From: Microcaldota archaeon | GTDB taxonomy: Archaea; Micrarchaeota; Micrarchaeia; Micrarchaeales; Micrarchaeaceae | Assembly (NCBI GenBank): GCA_028866775.1 | Contig: JAGWHK010000001.1 | Location: 108,007-172,006, forward strand | Reading direction: 5' to 3' | Length of the DNA stretch: 64,000 nucleotides | Shown here: positions 9,009 to 17,292 of the stretch, one piece after another | How the letters are laid out: every line of letters starts with the position of its first letter | Position numbering within the stretch: position 1 is the first letter of the stretch | Made by a program: the position numbers and the translations under genes | Notes under the pieces: generated by a model | The model's input: the letters and a program-made list of their open reading frames with translations, nothing else | What the model was told of the DNA's origin: nothing | Database searches by the model: none

Positions 9009-10142
9009 ATGCGGATCGCTTTCGTTTCTGATTCTGTTTATCCCTGGAACGTGGGTGGACTGGAGACCATAGAAAGGGCCGAGGCAGAGGCGCTTTCCAA
9101 GGAGCACGAGCTCCATTACTTCTCGCTGAGATGGCCTGGGATGAGGAGCGAGTTCACCAAGGGGGGCATAAGCTACCACTCGTTCCACGATGTAGACAGG
9201 AGCAGGTTCTACAGGCATGGCAGACGGTCGATAAGGGAGGCGATCGTGTTCACGGTGGGCATGTTCAGGATATTCAGATACAGGTTCGACGTGATACACA
9301 GCAACGAGTTTCCCATACTCCAGCTTCCGGTCCTCAAGCTCTATTGCATCTTGACCGGTTGCAAGCTCATAGTTTATGTGCATGAGGTGTGGGACAGCAA
9401 GTACTGGACGACTTATCTCGGGGGATTTATGGGCCACTTGGCCAACGCATACGCCAACCTGGCGCTCAGGATGGCGGACCATTATGTGGCGAACTCTGAT
9501 CTCACCGCAGAAAGGCTCGGGGGGCTCGGCATAAAGGGCAGGAGGGTGACAATATTCGCCCCTACAATAGACGATGCCACCATAGCCTCTGTGAAGGCCG
9601 GAAAGGGCAGGAAGGAGATAATATTCGCAGGCAGGCTGATAAAGGAGAAGAGGCTGGACAAGTGGCTCGATGTCTTTTCCAAGACGGCGAGGCAGACCAG
9701 TGCCAGCGGGGTGATAGTGGGGGAGGGGCCGGATAGGAGGAGGATAGAGTCGCTAATAAGGAGGATGAAGCTTCAGAAGAAGGTCGAGGTGAGGGATTTC
9801 TACAGCGAGGGAAGGAAGGCCGAGCTATTCAGGAGGATAAAGGAGGCCGGGTTATTGCTTCATATGTCAGAGAGGGAGGGCCTCGCCGTAGTCGCGCTGG
9901 AGAGCATAGCGCTCGGCACCCCTGTCCTGCTTCCGAGTTATACCCCGATACCGAACGACGTCAAGGAGATGTGCATCGTGGTGGATGAGGAGAACCTTCC
10001 GAGCACGGCAGCGAAGATACTTAGGGGTAGGAAGGAGGACTACCTGCCGAACAGGAGCAACATCAGGAGATTCTACACATCGAACATCAGGGCCGTATAC
10101 AGAGGGATCTTCAGGAGCCTCGGCATCGAGAGGCATGAGTAA
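9009..10142 (+). CDS. Glycosyltransferase family 4, GT-B fold
   Basis: 377 aa. The N-terminus (MRIAFVSDSVYPWNVGGLE) is typical of GT4 enzymes, with an acceptor-binding domain to about residue 195. The nucleotide-sugar domain follows, with 'IIFAGRLIKEKRLD', 'VIVGEGPDRRRIE' and the acidic 'SEREGLAVVALESIALGTPVL' region holding the EX7E motif. It probably adds a hexose to a lipid or surface glycan at the inner membrane face. TTTAAATA about 27 nt before the ATG points to a leaderless mRNA. It diverges from the M1 peptidase and is followed by tRNA-His. Donor and acceptor are unknown. Confidence 0.9.
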   Translation: MRIAFVSDSVYPWNVGGLETIERAEAEALSKEHELHYFSLRWPGMRSEFTKGGISYHSFHDVDRSRFYRHGRRSIREAIVFTVGMFRIFRYRFDVIHSNEFPILQLPVLKLYCILTGCKLIVYVHEVWDSKYWTTYLGGFMGHLANAYANLALRMADHYVANSDLTAERLGGLGIKGRRVTIFAPTIDDATIASVKAGKGRKEIIFAGRLIKEKRLDKWLDVFSKTARQTSASGVIVGEGPDRRRIESLIRRMKLQKKVEVRDFYSEGRKAELFRRIKEAGLLLHMSEREGLAVVALESIALGTPVLLPSYTPIPNDVKEMCIVVDEENLPSTAAKILRGRKEDYLPNRSNIRRFYTSNIRAVYRGIFRSLGIERHE

Positions 10143-10181
10143 GACTTATATAAGACCACAAGCAAAAGCAATAAGTTACAT

Positions 10182-10254
10182 GGCCTTAGTGGTGTAACGG
10201 CTTGCACGGGAGACTGTGGATCTCCTAGACCGGGTCCGACTCCCGGCTAAGGCC
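10182..10254 (+). tRNA. tRNA-His (GTG)
   Basis: Full cloverleaf: acceptor GCCTTAG/CTAAGGC, anticodon stem GGAGA/TCTCC around loop CTGTGGA (anticodon GTG), and T stem CCGGG/CCCGG. The extra G at 10182 pairs with C at 10254, the G-1:C73 pair specific to tRNA-His, here encoded in the gene. CCA is not fully encoded. A TATATAA box lies about 30 nt upstream. Confidence 0.96.
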
Positions 10255-10386
10255 CATTTTGCGGCTTTCCTTACTTCCGCTACAAATCGTGGTACGAACG
10301 ATTTAAATAGTGGCGTAATGTAGCTATTACTGACCAGTTGGATCAGGTTGGTGCCTTTTCCGGCTTTTACGACGACAAGTGGATGA

Positions 10387-11055
10387 ATGCACGACCCCGT
10401 GAATAGTGTTTTGGAACGCGGAAGTAAGGAACTTCCGAGGGAGCGCATAGCAAGAAGGGCAATAATAAAGTCTTGCCTCGACCTCGCATGCAACACCGTA
10501 GGAGAGGGCAGCCTCTTTGTCATAGAACTTGACAGTAGAGCAACCAACGGTTACTATACCAAGGTCTTTCCTGCCCTGAAGGGCCCTGGGGGCAGGGGCC
10601 TTTCTGTCCTTAGAGTCAATGACAGCGCCGTTATAAAGCATCTGTCCGAGCTTGATGGGGCAACCATCATAAACGGGGACGGGAGGATGAAGGAATTTGG
10701 GGTAACGCTCAAGAAGCAGGCGACATACATAGGCCACGGCAAGCGGCACGCCTTCGCACTCGGGACAAGCAAGCTGAAGAATGTGGTGTGCATCCTGGCG
10801 AGCGAGGAGGACAAGCACGTTCGTGTGTTCAGGGACGGAATCTGCCTGCTTGACATAGACTCCAAGACAAAGCTGTCAAGCGGTCTGAAGCAGAAGGTGG
10901 TCGACATAATGAACAACCCGCTTTCGAAGATTCTCGTCGCGAGCGGGATAGCGACATCGATACTGACGCTGAACCCGATTCCAGCAATAATAACGATAAC
11001 GGGCAGCAGCGTGATAGTCTCCTATGGTTTCGACAGGCTCAAGGCACTTTTCTGA
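10387..11055 (+). CDS. Probable diadenylate cyclase (DisA_N domain) with C-terminal hydrophobic segment
   Basis: 222 aa. Residues 25-155 resemble the DisA_N/DAC domain, which makes cyclic di-AMP from two ATP: 'GEGSLFVIE' (39-47), the DGA motif (90-92), GKRH (118-121) for the RHR motif, and 'CILASEEDKHVRVFRDG' (135-151). The third residue of the RHR motif is Ala, not Arg or a close relative. Residues 180-215 are strongly hydrophobic, so the C-terminus probably sits in the membrane; bacterial CdaA instead has its helices at the N-terminus. An in-frame TGA just before the ATG fixes the start or places it later. The gene stands alone after tRNA-His. The fold call is by motif and needs a profile search. 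Confidence 0.65.
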   Translation: MHDPVNSVLERGSKELPRERIARRAIIKSCLDLACNTVGEGSLFVIELDSRATNGYYTKVFPALKGPGGRGLSVLRVNDSAVIKHLSELDGATIINGDGRMKEFGVTLKKQATYIGHGKRHAFALGTSKLKNVVCILASEEDKHVRVFRDGICLLDIDSKTKLSSGLKQKVVDIMNNPLSKILVASGIATSILTLNPIPAIITITGSSVIVSYGFDRLKALF

Positions 11056-11111
11056 AGACCGCGCCGAAAAGTTAAGGAGAACATAAATACCTTGACGCAA
11101 AACTATTCACT

Positions 11112-11660
11112 ATGTTTGGGGGCCTAACGATAGTTGCGGAGGTGAAGATGAAGTCGCCCTTCGGTTTTGTCTCCAACCGGAGCTGGGAGGAGCAGTTCGA
11201 GCTAGCCAACAGGGTGGGGGATATAATATCGATACACACGGACGAAAGGTGGGGCGGCAGCTTCGATGATCTTAGGAAGGCTAGGAGCATGACCAACAAG
11301 CCCATACTGGCTAAGGGCATACACGAGACCGATGACCTTGTCGATGAGGCTGTCAGGTCGGGCGCCGACTGCGTGCTGGTGGTCGGGAGGATTCCGGAGG
11401 TTCATAGCGACATTGTTTGGGTCGAGCCCCTTTACCTTAGGCAGCTGGACTTCATACCGGACACGTATAAGGTGGTATGGAACGCCAGGGACATAACTAC
11501 CGGGAAGCCGAAAGGCGAGACGTTCGAGCAGGCGAGGGACAGGTGGCCCGGATGGCTTTGCCAGGCCAGCTTCGTAAAGCATATAGACGATGTTGAGGGA
11601 GGCGCGAACGGGATATTGGTCGGGGAAGGGCTTCCAGATTTCATAAAGTCGATAGAGTAG
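11112..11660 (+). CDS. Short TrpC-like TIM-barrel protein
   Basis: 182 aa. It follows indole-3-glycerol phosphate synthase (TrpC) along its length: 'EVKMKSP' (E10, K12), 'SIHTDERWGGSFDDLRKAR' (40-58), 'PILAKGI' (K68), 'GADCVLVVG' (84-92), 'WNARDITTGK' (N124) and 'GILVGEGLPDFIKSI' at the end. The family is usually about 250 aa; here the N-terminal helix of some 45 residues is missing. The usual ESG near the end is replaced by QAS (151-153). No other tryptophan gene is nearby. It may be a reduced synthase or an enzyme with another sugar-phosphate substrate. A TATA-like 'ACATAAATACC' lies about 30 nt upstream. Confidence 0.6.
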   Translation: MFGGLTIVAEVKMKSPFGFVSNRSWEEQFELANRVGDIISIHTDERWGGSFDDLRKARSMTNKPILAKGIHETDDLVDEAVRSGADCVLVVGRIPEVHSDIVWVEPLYLRQLDFIPDTYKVVWNARDITTGKPKGETFEQARDRWPGWLCQASFVKHIDDVEGGANGILVGEGLPDFIKSIE

Positions 11661-11945
11661 TCAACCTATCCCGACTACCTTTATCCAGAAGACCATAGTC
11701 TTTCCACCAAGTGGATGGTCGGCCTTGCTGGTGCCGTATGCCTTCTCAGGCGGCACGGTCACGGTCTTCTCCTGCCCTAGCTTCATTCCCAGGACCGCCT
11801 CATCGAAACCCTGTATCATCTCACCGGTGCCTGCGATGAATTCGAGCGGGCCGTTGCCCTCGCTCTTGTCCACGACCTTTCCGTCGACCTTAGCGACATA
11901 CTCGACCCTTACCCTGGTTCCCTTTGAGACAGAGTTGACGTCCAT
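11661..11945 (-). CDS. FKBP-type peptidyl-prolyl cis-trans isomerase
   Basis: 94 aa, a minimal FKBP domain: 'GTRVRVEYVAKVDGKVVD', 'GEMIQGFDEAVLGMKLGQEKTV' and 'PPEKAYG' followed directly by the last strand 'TMVFWIKVVGI'. It therefore lacks the insert-in-flap chaperone domain found in SlyD-like and many archaeal FKBPs. It has no signal peptide, so it should help folding in the cytoplasm. It abuts the TrpC-like gene tail to tail. Confidence 0.93.
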   Translation of the reverse strand: MDVNSVSKGTRVRVEYVAKVDGKVVDKSEGNGPLEFIAGTGEMIQGFDEAVLGMKLGQEKTVTVPPEKAYGTSKADHPLGGKTMVFWIKVVGIG

Positions 11946-11996
11946 GCAATCATCTGAGAATGATAGGCGCGATGCTAATAAATAGTGGAAGGTCGC

Positions 11997-12632
11997 CTAA
12001 TTCGTCTCAGGCCTGTGGGGGAGCCTGTGGATGTACATCTTGACTACACCGTTCAGCGTTTTGTCGGCAAACATCTTTCCATCAAGCGGCACCCTCCCGC
12101 TCACGATTATTATCTTATCAGAGAAGCTGAGCAGGTTCGATAGGAGTTGGTTCCCGTAGTTCGTATACCAGATTGCCTTTGAGTCGGACAGACCGGCCTG
12201 ATTCCTGAAGAAGGAGACGCCCCAGCACGATTGGACCTGCCTGAGCGCGTAGTCTGTCCATGCTCCCACAGCATCGTCTGCAGAACGATACCATGCGGCG
12301 GCCCTTTCCAGCGCATTGGCCCTCTTGAGCGGATCAGCCCCCTCAAGGGCATAGGTGCCCAGGTACTCGAACGCATGGCCAACCATATATCTCAGTGCCC
12401 TCTTTAGGGCAGGGCTGTCGCCAAAATCGCCCCTCGCCTTTCTGAGCGCCCATAGGTAGAGCTTTATCGAGCTGTGAATCCCCTGCTCCGATGCGGCTGG
12501 CTGGTCGAGATGCGAATCAGGGCCCATCCTGAGGAACTCCAGGAAAGAGGACTCCCTTCTGCTGAGCGTGGTCAGCTCCCTGAGCTTTGGTGAATCTGAG
12601 AAGACATACGATGTATAATTCCTCGGCTTCAT
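11997..12632 (-). CDS. Uncharacterised helical protein
   Basis: 211 aa, not recognised. It has no signal peptide or membrane segment. The centre (residues 50-160) looks alpha-helical, with repeats of small and aromatic residues ('YLWALRKARGDFGDSPALKRALRYMVGHAFEYLGTYAL', split across helices) that recall TPR-like bundles. The last 50 residues contain a beta-like 'DKIIIVSGRVPLDG'. It sits between FKBP and msrA on the same strand with gaps of about 50-70 bases, so co-transcription is possible. Confidence 0.6.
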   Translation of the reverse strand: MKPRNYTSYVFSDSPKLRELTTLSRRESSFLEFLRMGPDSHLDQPAASEQGIHSSIKLYLWALRKARGDFGDSPALKRALRYMVGHAFEYLGTYALEGADPLKRANALERAAAWYRSADDAVGAWTDYALRQVQSCWGVSFFRNQAGLSDSKAIWYTNYGNQLLSNLLSFSDKIIIVSGRVPLDGKMFADKTLNGVVKMYIHRLPHRPETN

Positions 12633-12701
12633 CCAATTACTGAAATACTGGCTGTTTTATGAGATATATAATGATTTCTAGGCGCGGCTTTCGGATTCCG
12701 C

Positions 12702-13223
12702 TCATGGAAGACCGTACTTCTTCTTCACCTTCTGTATCTTGGGGCCTATCACAACCGAGCAGTACCCCTGCCTTGGGTTCTTCTCGAAATACCTCCTGTG
12801 ATGATCCTCTGCAGGGTAGAAGGCGTCGAGTTTCTTCACCTCAGTGACGATCGGGCTACCGTAATGCGGCTGTATCCTCTTGATGAAGAGCTCGGCGGAC
12901 TCCTTCTGCCGCTCCTCGGTGTAGAGGATTATCGACCTGTATTGCGTTCCGACGTCAGCACCCTGCCTGTTGAGCGTGGTGGGATCGTGCATGGTGAAGA
13001 ATATGTCCAGCAGCTTGTCCAGGTTTATTATCCTGGGGTCGTAGTCGACCTTTAGCACCTCGGCGTGGCCCGTGTATCCGTCGCAGACCTGGTCATAGGT
13101 GGGGTTGGGCGTTGTGCCGCCAGCGTAACCGGGCATCGTTTCCAGGACTCCCTTGAAAAGCCTGAACACGGCCTCTGTGCACCAGAAGCAGCCACCGCCG
13201 AACACTATCGTCTCGCCTGGCAT
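12702..13223 (-). CDS. msrA: Peptide methionine-S-sulfoxide reductase MsrA
   Basis: 173 aa from the ATG at 13223, chosen because GGGTGA lies at the right distance; the longer reading to 13235 overlaps the upstream gene further. The catalytic motif GGGCFWCTEAVF is at the N-terminus and the resolving Cys is in 'RQGYCSVV'. The enzyme reduces the S form of methionine sulfoxide in proteins. There is no signal peptide, so it acts in the cytoplasm. It is last in an operon with a thioredoxin-like protein and CcdA, which makes a shared role in repair of oxidative damage likely. Confidence 0.94.
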   Translation of the reverse strand: MPGETIVFGGGCFWCTEAVFRLFKGVLETMPGYAGGTTPNPTYDQVCDGYTGHAEVLKVDYDPRIINLDKLLDIFFTMHDPTTLNRQGADVGTQYRSIILYTEERQKESAELFIKRIQPHYGSPIVTEVKKLDAFYPAEDHHRRYFEKNPRQGYCSVVIGPKIQKVKKKYGLP

Positions 13224-13227
13224 TGAG

Positions 13228-14328
13228 TCACCCAAACGTGAATGTGTATATCCTAAACCCGGTGCTCGCGTTTATCTCGATCTGGCTGACACCGTATGAG
13301 GAGGCATTGATGAGGTTGTACAGCTGGGATTGCCCGATCCCTGCCGTTGCAATGCCATTATACAGCCTGACGTTGCTCCCGATGCGATCTTGACTTGGAG
13401 TTGTCCCGTTGAGAAGTATCCTTATCGTGGAGTTGCCGCCGTTGCCTGAAGCCACCACGTTCAGGTCCTTTGCCCTGTACACCAATATGAGCCTCGAGTT
13501 GTTGCCCTCTGCTATTATGCTGTCCTGGGCGCTGTACCAATCGCCGCTTAGGTATATCACATCGGGCTGGATGGCGTTGGGAATGGTGTAGTTGTATGCC
13601 GATGCAGGATGCAGTGCCTCGCCGAAATAGTTTGACCTGCCGCTCTGGATCTCCCCGTACCCAAGGTACATCTCCGGGCTGATTGGCTGGGTGAAGTTGA
13701 GTTGATCTGCCAGGCTAACATTTTGCTGCGGCAGCGGGTAGTTCGCGGCCTCAAGGAGCCCCCTTATTGCCTGCTGGAGTCCGTTGAAGCTCTCCGGCCC
13801 CTCGCCGAAGCTCTCGTATCTTATAATCCCATTGGCATCAACAAGATAGTCTGCCGGCCAGTACTGGTTGTTGTATGCGCCCCAGGTGCCGTAATTGTTG
13901 TCGAGTGCAACGGGATATGTTATGTTGAACCTCCTGACCGCGGCCTCAACGTTCGTCAGGTTGTGCTCGAACTGGAACTCCGGGGTATGCACGCCTATTA
14001 TCACCAGCCCATCGCCGCCGTATTCCCTGTTGAGCGCGTTGAGGAAGGGTATGGTCCTTATGCAGTTTATGCAGGAGTAGGTCCAGAAGTCAACGAGCAC
14101 GACCTTGCCCTTGAGCTTGGTGATGTTGAGTGGAGGGGAGTTTATCCAGGACGATATTCCCACGATCTGGGGCGCCCTCCCGTAATATGAGAGGTTGCCC
14201 CCCTGCAGGCCTGTTGTTGCCGTTCTGTTGAAGAGCAGGGTCGATAGCGCGGCCGCGGCGATTATGGCGGCCAGTATCCCAAACACCAGGAGATACGCGC
14301 TAGCTCCCCTCTTTTTATTTTCGCTCAT
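13228..14328 (-). CDS. Membrane-anchored thioredoxin-like protein, DipZ C-terminal type
   Basis: 366 aa from the ATG at 14328, which overlaps the ccdA stop as ATGA. A single membrane helix (about 11-33) is followed by a TlpA-type thioredoxin fold with 'DFWTYSCINCIRTIPFL' (redox Cys86 and Cys89), the exact motif style of the DipZ thioredoxin domain. The remaining 160 residues form a beta-rich domain like the carbohydrate-binding-module-like end of DipZ. It should sit outside the membrane and take electrons from CcdA. In bacteria DipZ is one polypeptide with CcdA; here the two halves are separate, coupled genes. Confidence 0.85.
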   Translation of the reverse strand: MSENKKRGASAYLLVFGILAAIIAAAALSTLLFNRTATTGLQGGNLSYYGRAPQIVGISSWINSPPLNITKLKGKVVLVDFWTYSCINCIRTIPFLNALNREYGGDGLVIIGVHTPEFQFEHNLTNVEAAVRRFNITYPVALDNNYGTWGAYNNQYWPADYLVDANGIIRYESFGEGPESFNGLQQAIRGLLEAANYPLPQQNVSLADQLNFTQPISPEMYLGYGEIQSGRSNYFGEALHPASAYNYTIPNAIQPDVIYLSGDWYSAQDSIIAEGNNSRLILVYRAKDLNVVASGNGGNSTIRILLNGTTPSQDRIGSNVRLYNGIATAGIGQSQLYNLINASSYGVSQIEINASTGFRIYTFTFG

Positions 14329-15044
14329 TGTTTCACGCCCTCGGCAGAACTGCCCGCCATGTAGGAGAAGAATGCGGGCACAAGAGGCAGTATGCAAGGA
14401 GAGAAGAATGTCAGTATCCCTGCAAGTATCGCTATAAGGAAGTTAAGATTGCTTCCCAATGGCATCGAACCGCCTGGCCCGACCAAGAAGACAGACAGAA
14501 GCCCTATGTAACCTGTGACCACTAGGATTCCAAGGGCCGCCAGGAACAGGCCGGCGATTATGCTGAAATAATTGAGGAATGCCTTTATGCGCTTGAGAAA
14601 GCCCGACAGTTTTGATATGAAAGCGCCGAAGACCAGGAATGGTATTCCGAGTCCCAGCGAGTATGCAAGCAGAAGCAGGAAACCGACCCCGGGCGATGCC
14701 GCGGCCAGCGCGTATATCGAGCCGAGTATCGCCCCGACGCAGGGGGTCCATCCCATGGCGAATCCCAGACCAAAAAGGAATGATGAAACGAAGCTGTTGC
14801 CCGTCCTCTTGAATCTTATGCCGTGGCCTTGGGAGAAGAACGGGATTATGTAGCGTGTCGATGCGATCAGCAGTATGCCGAAGGCGAGTATTATCAGGCC
14901 ACCTATTATCCTTATCGCCTCCATTGCCCCGAACGAGGCGTGGAGCAGCAGCGTCTGCAGCAGTATTCCTATTATTGAGAAGACAAGCGTGAAGCCGAGC
15001 ACGAAGAAGACGGAATTTAGGAATATCCTCTCGCTGCTTTCCAT
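14325..15044 (-). CDS. ccdA: CcdA-family thiol-electron transporter with circularly permuted helix order
   Basis: 239 aa, six predicted membrane helices. CcdA carries reducing power from cytoplasmic thioredoxin across the membrane through two Cys in TM1 and TM4. Here the protein starts with what is normally TM2 ('FLNSVFFVLGFTLVFSIIG', 8-26). The TM4 motif 'GFAMGWTPCVGAILGS' (Cys102) follows, and the TM1 motif 'TFFSPCILPLVPAFFSYMAG' (Cys217) comes last. The end 'SSAEGVKQ' would join naturally to the start 'SERIFLN', as expected for a circular permutation. The start has GGTGAGG upstream, and no extra TM1 lies before it. It is translationally coupled to the thioredoxin gene. Confidence 0.85.
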   Translation of the reverse strand: MESSERIFLNSVFFVLGFTLVFSIIGILLQTLLLHASFGAMEAIRIIGGLIILAFGILLIASTRYIIPFFSQGHGIRFKRTGNSFVSSFLFGLGFAMGWTPCVGAILGSIYALAAASPGVGFLLLLAYSLGLGIPFLVFGAFISKLSGFLKRIKAFLNYFSIIAGLFLAALGILVVTGYIGLLSVFLVGPGGSMPLGSNLNFLIAILAGILTFFSPCILPLVPAFFSYMAGSSAEGVKQ

Positions 15045-15068
15045 GTACCCTCACCATTCTCCAGGCAC

Positions 15069-15461
15069 TCAGTTCCCGATCCTGGTCCTGGCGCCCATCC
15101 TGTTCATGAACTTGAGAAGTTCCACTGCTTCATTGTACCTTAGCCCATTAAACCACTTTGCATTTTCATCGGTTTCGTGGGCTTCGCCCTGCAGCGCGAA
15201 GTGTATCCTGCAATAGCGGAGTCCCCTCTCCACCTTGACCTCTGTTATGTCCTTGTAGTTGATCATCTTGAGGCTTGTCCTCACCCCAAGCGTGTATATC
15301 CTTATTATTATGATCCTGCTGTTGGTCGCGTAGGCGTGTGCCACACCGAACCATTTGCCCCCGCCCAACCGCGTTTCGGCAACCTCCATGCCAGGCTTCT
15401 CGTTGCCCTCCAGCAGCTCCATGAGCATCTTGTACTCCTTGGTGTCCCTGCGGACCTGCAT
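15069..15461 (-). CDS. PH-like domain protein, first gene of the redox operon
   Basis: 130 aa from the ATG at 15461, which is preceded by GAGGGGG; a longer reading to 15521 lacks a clear ribosome site. Strands such as 'GVAHAYATNSRIIIIRIYTLG' and 'INYKDITEVKVERG' match bacterial PH-domain proteins of the YokE/bPH type, often found near membranes. No membrane segment is visible. A TATATA box lies about 35 nt upstream, and ccdA follows after 24 nt. Role unknown. Confidence 0.6.
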   Translation of the reverse strand: MQVRRDTKEYKMLMELLEGNEKPGMEVAETRLGGGKWFGVAHAYATNSRIIIIRIYTLGVRTSLKMINYKDITEVKVERGLRYCRIHFALQGEAHETDENAKWFNGLRYNEAVELLKFMNRMGARTRIGN

Positions 15462-15604
15462 CCAACCCCCTCTAACTGATGGTGTGGCTGGGTATATAGC
15501 CTTGATGCTGTGTTTTCCCATGGACTCGCAGTAACATCGGCTTATCTGATGCCATGGGTAGCTGGGGAAAGCTTTATATCGGTTGGTTATTCAAAGAGTC
15601 TGCG

Positions 15605-17245
15605 ATGACCCGCTACATCGTGGTTGTTGGGGGCGTGATTTCCGGTGTGGGAAAGGGGGTCGCATCTGCTTCTATGGGGCGCATGCTGAAGGAGCATGGC
15701 TTCAGCGTCACTGCAGTAAAGATAGATCCATACATAAACTGCGATGCAGGAACGCTCAGGCCCACGGAGCACGGCGAGGTCTGGGTCACCGATGATGGAG
15801 GCGAGACAGACCAAGATCTTGGCAACTACGAGAGGTTCCTTGACATCTCGATACCCAAGGCGAACAACATAACGACAGGGCAGATTTACAGGGCCGTGAT
15901 CGAGGCCGAGAGGAGGGGGGAGTTCCTGGGTGAGACGGTCCAGTTCATACCCCACATCACCAACGAGATACAGAGAAGAATAGAGAAGGCCAGCGAGGGC
16001 TATGACATCTCGATAGTGGAGATAGGGGGCACGGTGGGCGACTTCGAGAACATACCATTCCTCTTCGCTGCAAAGAGCCTCGAGCACAAGTACGGAAGGG
16101 AAAACGTTGCCTACATACTGGTCACCTATCTTCCCATCCCAAGCCACATAGACGAGATGAAGACGAAGCCGACCCAGCTGTCCGCAAAGCTTCTGCTCGA
16201 GAACGGGATACAGCCTGACTTCATACTATGCAGGGGCAAGAGGGCGCTCGACGACGTGAGGAAGAGGAAGATAGAGGTGTACTCTAACCTGAGCCCTGGA
16301 AGCGTCATATCGATGCCGGACGCGGTTGGGGAAGGCACGGCCAACACGATCTACGTGATACCGCTCGACCTAGAGAAGGAGGAGTTCGCGGAGAGGCTCA
16401 TGAAGAGGCTGGGATTGGAGGACAAGAGGAAGCCGGATTGGAATGCCTGGAGGGGGGCTGTTGAGAGGATAACGAGCCCCGAGAGGGAGACAAAGATAGC
16501 GATTGTTGGGAAGTACCTGGACATAGGGGATTACAAGCTTGCTGATTCCTACATCTCGATCAACGAGGCGCTCAAACATTCAGGATCGGCCTGCAACGCC
16601 AGGGTAAAGCTCGGCTGGGTCGACTCCAAGGACCTTGAGAAGAATGGGTCTGACCCCAGGAAGGTCCTGGCCGGATATGATGGAATCATAATACCAGGCG
16701 GTTTTGGCTCCACGGGCGTTGAGGGAAAGATAAACGCGATAAGGTACTGCAGGGAGAATAACATACCCTTCCTTGGGCTCTGCTACGGGCTCCAGCTCGC
16801 TGTGGTCGAGTATTCCAGGAACGTCTGCGGGCTAGATGGTGCAAACACCACTGAGATCGAGCCCAACGCGAGGCACAAGGTCATAGACATACTCCCGGAG
16901 CAGAGGAGCGTATCAAACAAGGGGGCGACCATGAGGCTCGGGGCGTACAAGGCCATGCTCAAGGAGGGCACGAAGGTAAGGGGCTTATACGGCGGGGCAG
17001 CAGAGGTCTCCGAAAGGCACAGGCACAGGTATGAGGTCAACCCCGAGTACCATTCGAGATTGCTCGAGAAGGGGCTCCTCTTCAGCGGCATGAGCCCTGA
17101 CGGCAAGCTTGTCGAGTTCATAGAGCTGCCGGAGTCGGGACACAAGTTCTTCGTGGCAACGCAGGCGCACCCGGAGTTCAAGAGCAGCCTGATGAGGCCG
17201 GCCCCGCTCTTCAGGGGGTTTGTCGAGTCCTGCCTCAAGGAATAA
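15605..17245 (+). CDS. pyrG: CTP synthase
   Basis: 546 aa from the ATG at 15605; a TTTATATC box lies about 30 nt upstream and the conserved start (MTRYIVVVGGVISGVGKG) begins here. The N-terminal synthetase domain holds the P-loop SGVGKG and 'IDPYINCDAGTL'. The C-terminal class I glutamine amidotransferase domain has the nucleophile in 'FLGLCYGLQLAVVE' and the HPE of 'TQAHPEFKS'. It makes CTP from UTP, ATP and glutamine, the last step of pyrimidine synthesis. It is a single gene. Confidence 0.97.
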   Translation: MTRYIVVVGGVISGVGKGVASASMGRMLKEHGFSVTAVKIDPYINCDAGTLRPTEHGEVWVTDDGGETDQDLGNYERFLDISIPKANNITTGQIYRAVIEAERRGEFLGETVQFIPHITNEIQRRIEKASEGYDISIVEIGGTVGDFENIPFLFAAKSLEHKYGRENVAYILVTYLPIPSHIDEMKTKPTQLSAKLLLENGIQPDFILCRGKRALDDVRKRKIEVYSNLSPGSVISMPDAVGEGTANTIYVIPLDLEKEEFAERLMKRLGLEDKRKPDWNAWRGAVERITSPERETKIAIVGKYLDIGDYKLADSYISINEALKHSGSACNARVKLGWVDSKDLEKNGSDPRKVLAGYDGIIIPGGFGSTGVEGKINAIRYCRENNIPFLGLCYGLQLAVVEYSRNVCGLDGANTTEIEPNARHKVIDILPEQRSVSNKGATMRLGAYKAMLKEGTKVRGLYGGAAEVSERHRHRYEVNPEYHSRLLEKGLLFSGMSPDGKLVEFIELPESGHKFFVATQAHPEFKSSLMRPAPLFRGFVESCLKE

Positions 17246-17292
17246 TTCTGTTTAAAGAAAAAGGAATAGGAAGTTAGGATCAAGAATAGGAG

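Noticed and set aside
10338-10406. A 22-codon frame from TTG before the DisA_N-like gene, overlapping its start.
   Set aside because: It has a plausible TATA spacing but a weak start codon and no conserved feature. It could be a leader peptide, but nothing here supports it.
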